From the NCBI GenBank assembly GCA_946222675.1, contig CAMIMA010000002.1, positions 150,071-214,070 on the forward strand: a stretch of DNA of 64,000 bases, written 5' to 3'. Every line of letters begins with the position of its first letter. The first letter of the stretch is position 1. The notes under the pieces are model-generated. The model saw only the letters and a list, made by a program, of their open reading frames with translations, was not told the origin of the DNA and searched no databases. The translations under genes were made by a program, and so were the position numbers. This document shows positions 60,646 through 64,000 of this stretch, piece by piece. The stretch comes from an uncultured Candidatus Saccharibacteria bacterium. Lineage in GTDB: Bacteria > Patescibacteriota > Saccharimonadia > Saccharimonadales > Saccharimonadaceae.

Positions 60646-60674
60646 ATTATAACATAGGCGTAATGATTCGCCAA
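60646..60674 (-). promoter_or_regulatory. surface-gene promoter of 58582-60591
   Basis: TTGGCG (60669-60674), 17 nt, TATAAT (60646-60651), then TCAAGTATCTAG. The spacer has CGCCTATGT, a variant of CGCTTGT. It abuts the recJ stop codon. Confidence 0.75.
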
Positions 60675-60677
60675 ATT

Positions 60678-62486
60678 TTAGTTCTTTTCTGGTGACGCGG
60701 CGGTGAGATTTACAAGGTAGCCCTCAACGTTCAAGCCGTGGTAGCGGCTGACGGTGAGCTGCGCCAAAGCGTCCACTGTCGCGCCGGGCAGCACCGTGAA
60801 GCGGTCGGCAGCATCGAACGCCACCGCCTGAATGCTCCGCCCGCTAAGGTCGGTCAAAGTGTACCGCACATGCTGGGCGCTGTCGCCCATTGTGCGCCGC
60901 GCCGTCACCATAAAGCCCTTCAGTAAGAACACTGGTTTGGCATTACCAGCGCCGCAAGGTTCGAGCTTGCCGAGCTCCTGCACCGTCTCCACGTCCACAC
61001 CATCTAAGCTGGTAATTGTCAAATCAGGCTGGGCATAAAACAGCGGCGTCTGGTCGGGCAAATTTAGTGAACGATAATAATCTTGAATGGCCGCGCACCA
61101 AGCCGCGAAGTGCTCGCGCCGCACCGTCACACCACCGGCCGCACGGTGGCCACCACCCTTCTCAAGGAGGTCGCGCGTCGCCGTGATGGCGTCGGCAATT
61201 GAAAAGTCACCGAAGCTCCGCCCCGAAGCCTTTAAGAACTCGCCACCATCACTGAACACAAAAGTTGGTCGGCAAAACTTCTCCTCCACCTTGCTCGCCG
61301 CAATGCCAATCACGCCCTCGTGCCAGCCCGCGCCCGACACAATCGCCACAGGCTGTTCAAGGTCAACCTGCTGAATCGCCGCCGCATAAATCTCTTGTTG
61401 CAAACCCCGCCGCTGGTTGTTTAAGTCATTTAGCTGGTTTGCTAGTTCCAGCGCCCGCTGCGGGTCGTCAGTCGAAAGCAAATCCACCGCCAACTGTCCG
61501 TGCGCCAGCCGCCCAGCCGCGTTGAGACGCGGCGCCAAAGTAAAGCCGATGGCGGTCGCATTCACCTCAGTTAGCTTGTAGCCAGCCGCGGCAGCCAACG
61601 CCTTGATGCCCGGCCGGCGGGTGCGCTTGATGACCTCAATTCCCCAGCGCACGTAAGCGCGGTTCTCGTCCACCAGCGACACAATGTCCGCCACCGTCGC
61701 CAGCGCCACCAAGTCCAGCAGCCACTTCTCTTGGCCGTCGGGCAACTTGTCCGGCAATTCGCGCTGCAACTGCTGCACCAACTTAAACGCCACACCGCAA
61801 CCACAGAGGTCAAGAAATGGATAAACCGGCACGCCGGCATAAGTCGGGTCGAAGTAATCGCTGACCGCCGCTTCCGCTTCGCTGACGACAAAGTCGCCCG
61901 CGCCAGCAGCCTTCAGCCACTCCGCCGCCGCCGGCTTCAATAAATAATGTTCGTCGTACCAATAGGGGTGGTCGAACTGCAACCGCTTCGGGTCCACCAC
62001 CGCCACGGCCGCCGGCAACTCCGCCCGCGGGTTGTGGTGGTCGGTCACAATGACATCCACGCCCAGCTCGTTCGCCCGCGCCACCTCTGGCACCGACACG
62101 ATGCCGTTGTCCACCGTGATAATCAGTTGCGTGCCCGCGTCGTGCAAGTGCTCGATGGTTGCCGCGTTCAAGCCGTACCCCTCGCGAAAGCGGTCAGGCG
62201 TGTAGCTATTCACCTTAGCGCCAAAGCGCGGCAAGGCGTCCAGCAGTAACGCCGTCGCCGTCACGCCGTCAACATCATAGTCGCCGTAAATCGTAATTTG
62301 CTCGCCGCGGTCAATCGCCCGTCTGAGGCGCGCCGTCGCCTTGAGCATATCTGGCAGCAGCGCTGGGTCGTGCTTAGCCGCCGCATAATTCGGATCTAAA
62401 AAAGCCGCCTGCTGGGCGGGTGTCCGATAGCCCCGCTTAACTAAAATTTGCTGCAGCAAGCTGCCACTTGCCTCACTCGGGGTCAT
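60678..62486 (-). CDS. recJ: RecJ single-stranded-DNA exonuclease
   Basis: A 602-aa DHH-family 5'-3' exonuclease for recombination and repair. Motifs: Y-G-D-Y-D-V-D-G-V-T near residue 44, V-D-N-G, V-T-D-H-H-N-P (the DHH motif) near 146, and G-G-G-H-R-A-A-G-G in the DHHA1 domain. Its start overlaps the upstream regulator by 4 nt (ATGA). Confidence 0.95.
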   Translation of the reverse strand: MTPSEASGSLLQQILVKRGYRTPAQQAAFLDPNYAAAKHDPALLPDMLKATARLRRAIDRGEQITIYGDYDVDGVTATALLLDALPRFGAKVNSYTPDRFREGYGLNAATIEHLHDAGTQLIITVDNGIVSVPEVARANELGVDVIVTDHHNPRAELPAAVAVVDPKRLQFDHPYWYDEHYLLKPAAAEWLKAAGAGDFVVSEAEAAVSDYFDPTYAGVPVYPFLDLCGCGVAFKLVQQLQRELPDKLPDGQEKWLLDLVALATVADIVSLVDENRAYVRWGIEVIKRTRRPGIKALAAAAGYKLTEVNATAIGFTLAPRLNAAGRLAHGQLAVDLLSTDDPQRALELANQLNDLNNQRRGLQQEIYAAAIQQVDLEQPVAIVSGAGWHEGVIGIAASKVEEKFCRPTFVFSDGGEFLKASGRSFGDFSIADAITATRDLLEKGGGHRAAGGVTVRREHFAAWCAAIQDYYRSLNLPDQTPLFYAQPDLTITSLDGVDVETVQELGKLEPCGAGNAKPVFLLKGFMVTARRTMGDSAQHVRYTLTDLSGRSIQAVAFDAADRFTVLPGATVDALAQLTVSRYHGLNVEGYLVNLTAASPEKN

Positions 62487-62773
62487 TGATGCAGATTGCG
62501 CGCCTTCGTCGCCTGCTGAGATTTGATGACGATGGCCTGCAACTCCTTAAAGATTGGAAAGTCCTTGTTGGTTGAGTAGACTTTGGTGTTGCCGCGCCGT
62601 TCAGCCTTCAAAAAGTTCGCCTTCTCCAGTCGCCTCAGCTCGCGCTGAATGTTGCCAGGGTCCTCTTTAATCAGCTTAGCCAAGCCGCGCACGTGCGTCT
62701 TAAAATCTGGGTACTTTGCGTAGACTACGATAATCTTGCGCCGTACGCGTGATGTAATAAAGACGTCAAGCAT
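62483..62773 (-). CDS. winged-helix transcriptional regulator
   Basis: A 96-aa protein with an ArsR-like winged helix: L-A-K-L-I-K-E-D-P-G-N-I-Q-R-E-L-R-R-L-E-K-A as the recognition helices, then the wing E-R-R-G-N-T-K-V-Y-S-T. No metal-binding Cys. AGGAGG precedes the ATG. Co-transcribed with recJ by a 4-nt overlap, so it may regulate this operon or a repair response. Confidence 0.8.
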   Translation of the reverse strand: MLDVFITSRVRRKIIVVYAKYPDFKTHVRGLAKLIKEDPGNIQRELRRLEKANFLKAERRGNTKVYSTNKDFPIFKELQAIVIKSQQATKARNLHQ

Positions 62774-62859
62774 TTTCCTCCTCTTTCTTCAGTGGCTTAG
62801 CCACGTGTTGTAATTATGATACCACAACTTTTTATTCCGCGCAACAGGCTTGTGCTTAG

Positions 62860-63513
62860 CTATTTCCAGTGGAGCATGCTGTCGCGAATCATCGCCTGCT
62901 GCATCTGCTGGGACGGCTCGTCCGCTACGTCATAATAATGCTGCGTATCCATCATGTGCGGCTTGACGCTTAAAATATGCAGCTCGTCAAAAATCACGTG
63001 TGCAGCGTCGAGCGCGTCAACCGAAATGAGCGGCGTCGCCAAAACCAGCCGCTTGATGCGCGCCGGCTTCAGCCAAACCCGCACCGCGTCCATCGCCGTG
63101 TCGGTGTGAATTCCGTCGTCGGTCACAATGACATTGTAGTCGCGGAAAATCTCCGGCGTAATGTCGCTAAGACCCGCCATCTGGTTAATTTTTGACATCT
63201 GTTCGCGCAGCTGGATATCAAGAATGCCAGAGTACTCCTTCATGTAGTACTCCTGCGTACCGGCCGAAATGTGCGGGTTGATGGCCACCACGCCGCCCGG
63301 CAGCACTGTGCAATAGTCGATGGATTCGTCCTCAATCACCACCTCGCCCATCGCCAAGCGGTGCAAGGCCGCGTGCAAGTAAATGGCTATCTGGTAGCCC
63401 ACCGCCACGCCACCATCCGACAGCGCCAACACCGCCGTGTTTTCGTAGCGATACTTGCCAATCAAATCCGCCGCCAGCTGCGCCCCCGCCGTCGCCCGAG
63501 ACTCAAAATACAT
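62860..63513 (-). CDS. predicted phosphoribosyltransferase
   Basis: A 217-aa protein of the type I PRT fold. The PRPP motif is V-I-V-T-D-D-G-I-H-T-D-T-A-M near residues 127-140, and a hood-type N-terminus has A-L-S-D-G-G-V-A-V-G near 29-38. Enzymes of this stand-alone group have uncertain substrates. TATAAT lies 6 nt before the ATG, a leaderless gene. Confidence 0.85.
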   Translation of the reverse strand: MYFESRATAGAQLAADLIGKYRYENTAVLALSDGGVAVGYQIAIYLHAALHRLAMGEVVIEDESIDYCTVLPGGVVAINPHISAGTQEYYMKEYSGILDIQLREQMSKINQMAGLSDITPEIFRDYNVIVTDDGIHTDTAMDAVRVWLKPARIKRLVLATPLISVDALDAAHVIFDELHILSVKPHMMDTQHYYDVADEPSQQMQQAMIRDSMLHWK

Positions 63514-63603
63514 AATCTTATTATATCATAGCGTAAGCGGGATGGGGAAAGCTAGTTGGACGAGGTGTCAGGTGGGCTAAAGAATTTATAGTGGCTTTTC
63601 TAA

Positions 63604-64000
63604 TCAACCACCATCATACCCACTCATATCACCATGATGATTCTTGCAGTATATTCTTTCGGGTGCATGAATTATATCATCCTTATCACGATATCTGGCA
63701 TTGCACACCTCGTCCCAATCCACATTGCCATCATTCATAAAACAGCTCCAGCTCGCATCAGAATCATTAGGGTATCTATCGTTGCATATCCTATTCCAAT
63801 AGTAGCTGTCAAATCCACTCATATCGCCATTGTGATCCTTACAGTATGATATCTTATAATTATCGCCGGAGTATAGTCCACCGCATAGCCAATCCAGATA
63901 GCCACTCATACCACCGTTATGAGCCTTACAGTATGATAACTTATTATTATCGCCGGAGTATAGTCCACCGCATAGCCAATCCAGATAGCCACTCATACCA
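63604..64000 (-). CDS. secreted Cys-His repeat protein, C-terminal part, cut by window edge
   Basis: The last 131 codons of a gene continuing to the right. It carries repeats of the Y-C-K-x-H-x-G-x-M-S-G type seen in 4194-5394. The last two visible units (D-W-L-C-G-G-L-Y-S-G-D) are almost identical at the DNA level with a 96-nt period, so copy number probably varies. Whether it has the signal peptide, shared N-terminal domain and a G tract cannot be seen. Confidence 0.75.
   Translation of the reverse strand, partial: GMSGYLDWLCGGLYSGDNNKLSYCKAHNGGMSGYLDWLCGGLYSGDNYKISYCKDHNGDMSGFDSYYWNRICNDRYPNDSDASWSCFMNDGNVDWDEVCNARYRDKDDIIHAPERIYCKNHHGDMSGYDGG

Noticed and set aside
63840..64000. Near-identical 96-nt repeats at the right edge resembling a CRISPR array
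   Set aside because: The repeats are in frame, back-to-back without variable spacers, and encode the Cys-His repeat; no cas gene is present.

Overview
Organism and general style. The window looks like part of a streamlined Patescibacteria/CPR genome, most likely Candidatus Saccharibacteria (inference). The evidence is a compact dcw cluster without murC-F, a short-type prolyl-tRNA synthetase, a tRNA-Arg with anticodon GCG, TGA used as a stop, and housekeeping genes whose -10 box sits 6-7 nt before the ATG (leaderless mRNAs). Most genes are on the minus strand.

Layout. 1-8.8 kb: an array of single-gene cassettes on the minus strand. Each has its own near-consensus TTGACA-N17-TATAAT promoter and hairpin terminator. 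Most have a leader made of a short hairpin, the octamer GTACNTTA and a Shine-Dalgarno. They encode a paralogous family, called family 1 here (landmarks DRY...FD...R-x-W-L-P...NP-x-W). 8.9-11.2 kb: two HNH endonuclease paralogs flanking a RelB/ParE-type toxin-antitoxin pair. 11.2-12.65 kb: non-coding. 12.65-21.1 kb: mraZ-rsmH-(20-aa ORF)-ftsL-ftsI-mraY-ftsW-murG-ftsQ. 21.1-23.8 kb: small genes and structured non-coding DNA. 23.8-31.8 kb: greA, proS, a CPBP protease, rseP, uppS, frr, a Panacea-type toxin-antitoxin pair and priA. 34.3-41.7 kb: rplU, def, fmt, an ABC exporter with its PadR repressor, and a DUF4186 gene. 42.5-46.7 kb: tRNA-Arg and a complete diversity-generating retroelement (DGR). 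46.9-53.5 kb: lysS, a plus-strand array of a second accessory family (family 2, motif F-x-P-[STDN]-x-x-F), map, adk and yqeY. 53.5-57 kb: membrane-anchored paralogs, one of them split, and rpsU. 57-64 kb: more surface proteins, recJ, a winged-helix regulator and a phosphoribosyltransferase.

Main biology. Five secreted proteins share a signal peptide, an N-terminal domain and a characteristic promoter (TTGGCG, then CGCTTGT before TATAAT). Each carries a homopolymeric G tract of 7-10 bases at which the reading frame depends on tract length. As written, one gene is in frame (58.6-60.6 kb) and four are out of frame, which is the signature of slipped-strand phase variation. One of the four (44.6-46.7 kb) is also the target of the DGR. 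Its 117-bp variable repeat differs from the template repeat at 11 positions, all adenines in the template. A phase switch and adenine-directed hypermutation therefore appear to act on the same surface lectin-like protein. The ON paralog also ends in a variable-repeat-like segment whose template is not in this window.

The family 1 and family 2 cassettes, with their shared hairpin-GTACNTTA leader, form a second apparently undescribed system. The layout resembles the start-associated sequences of some mycobacteriophages, but the function of these proteins cannot be read from sequence.
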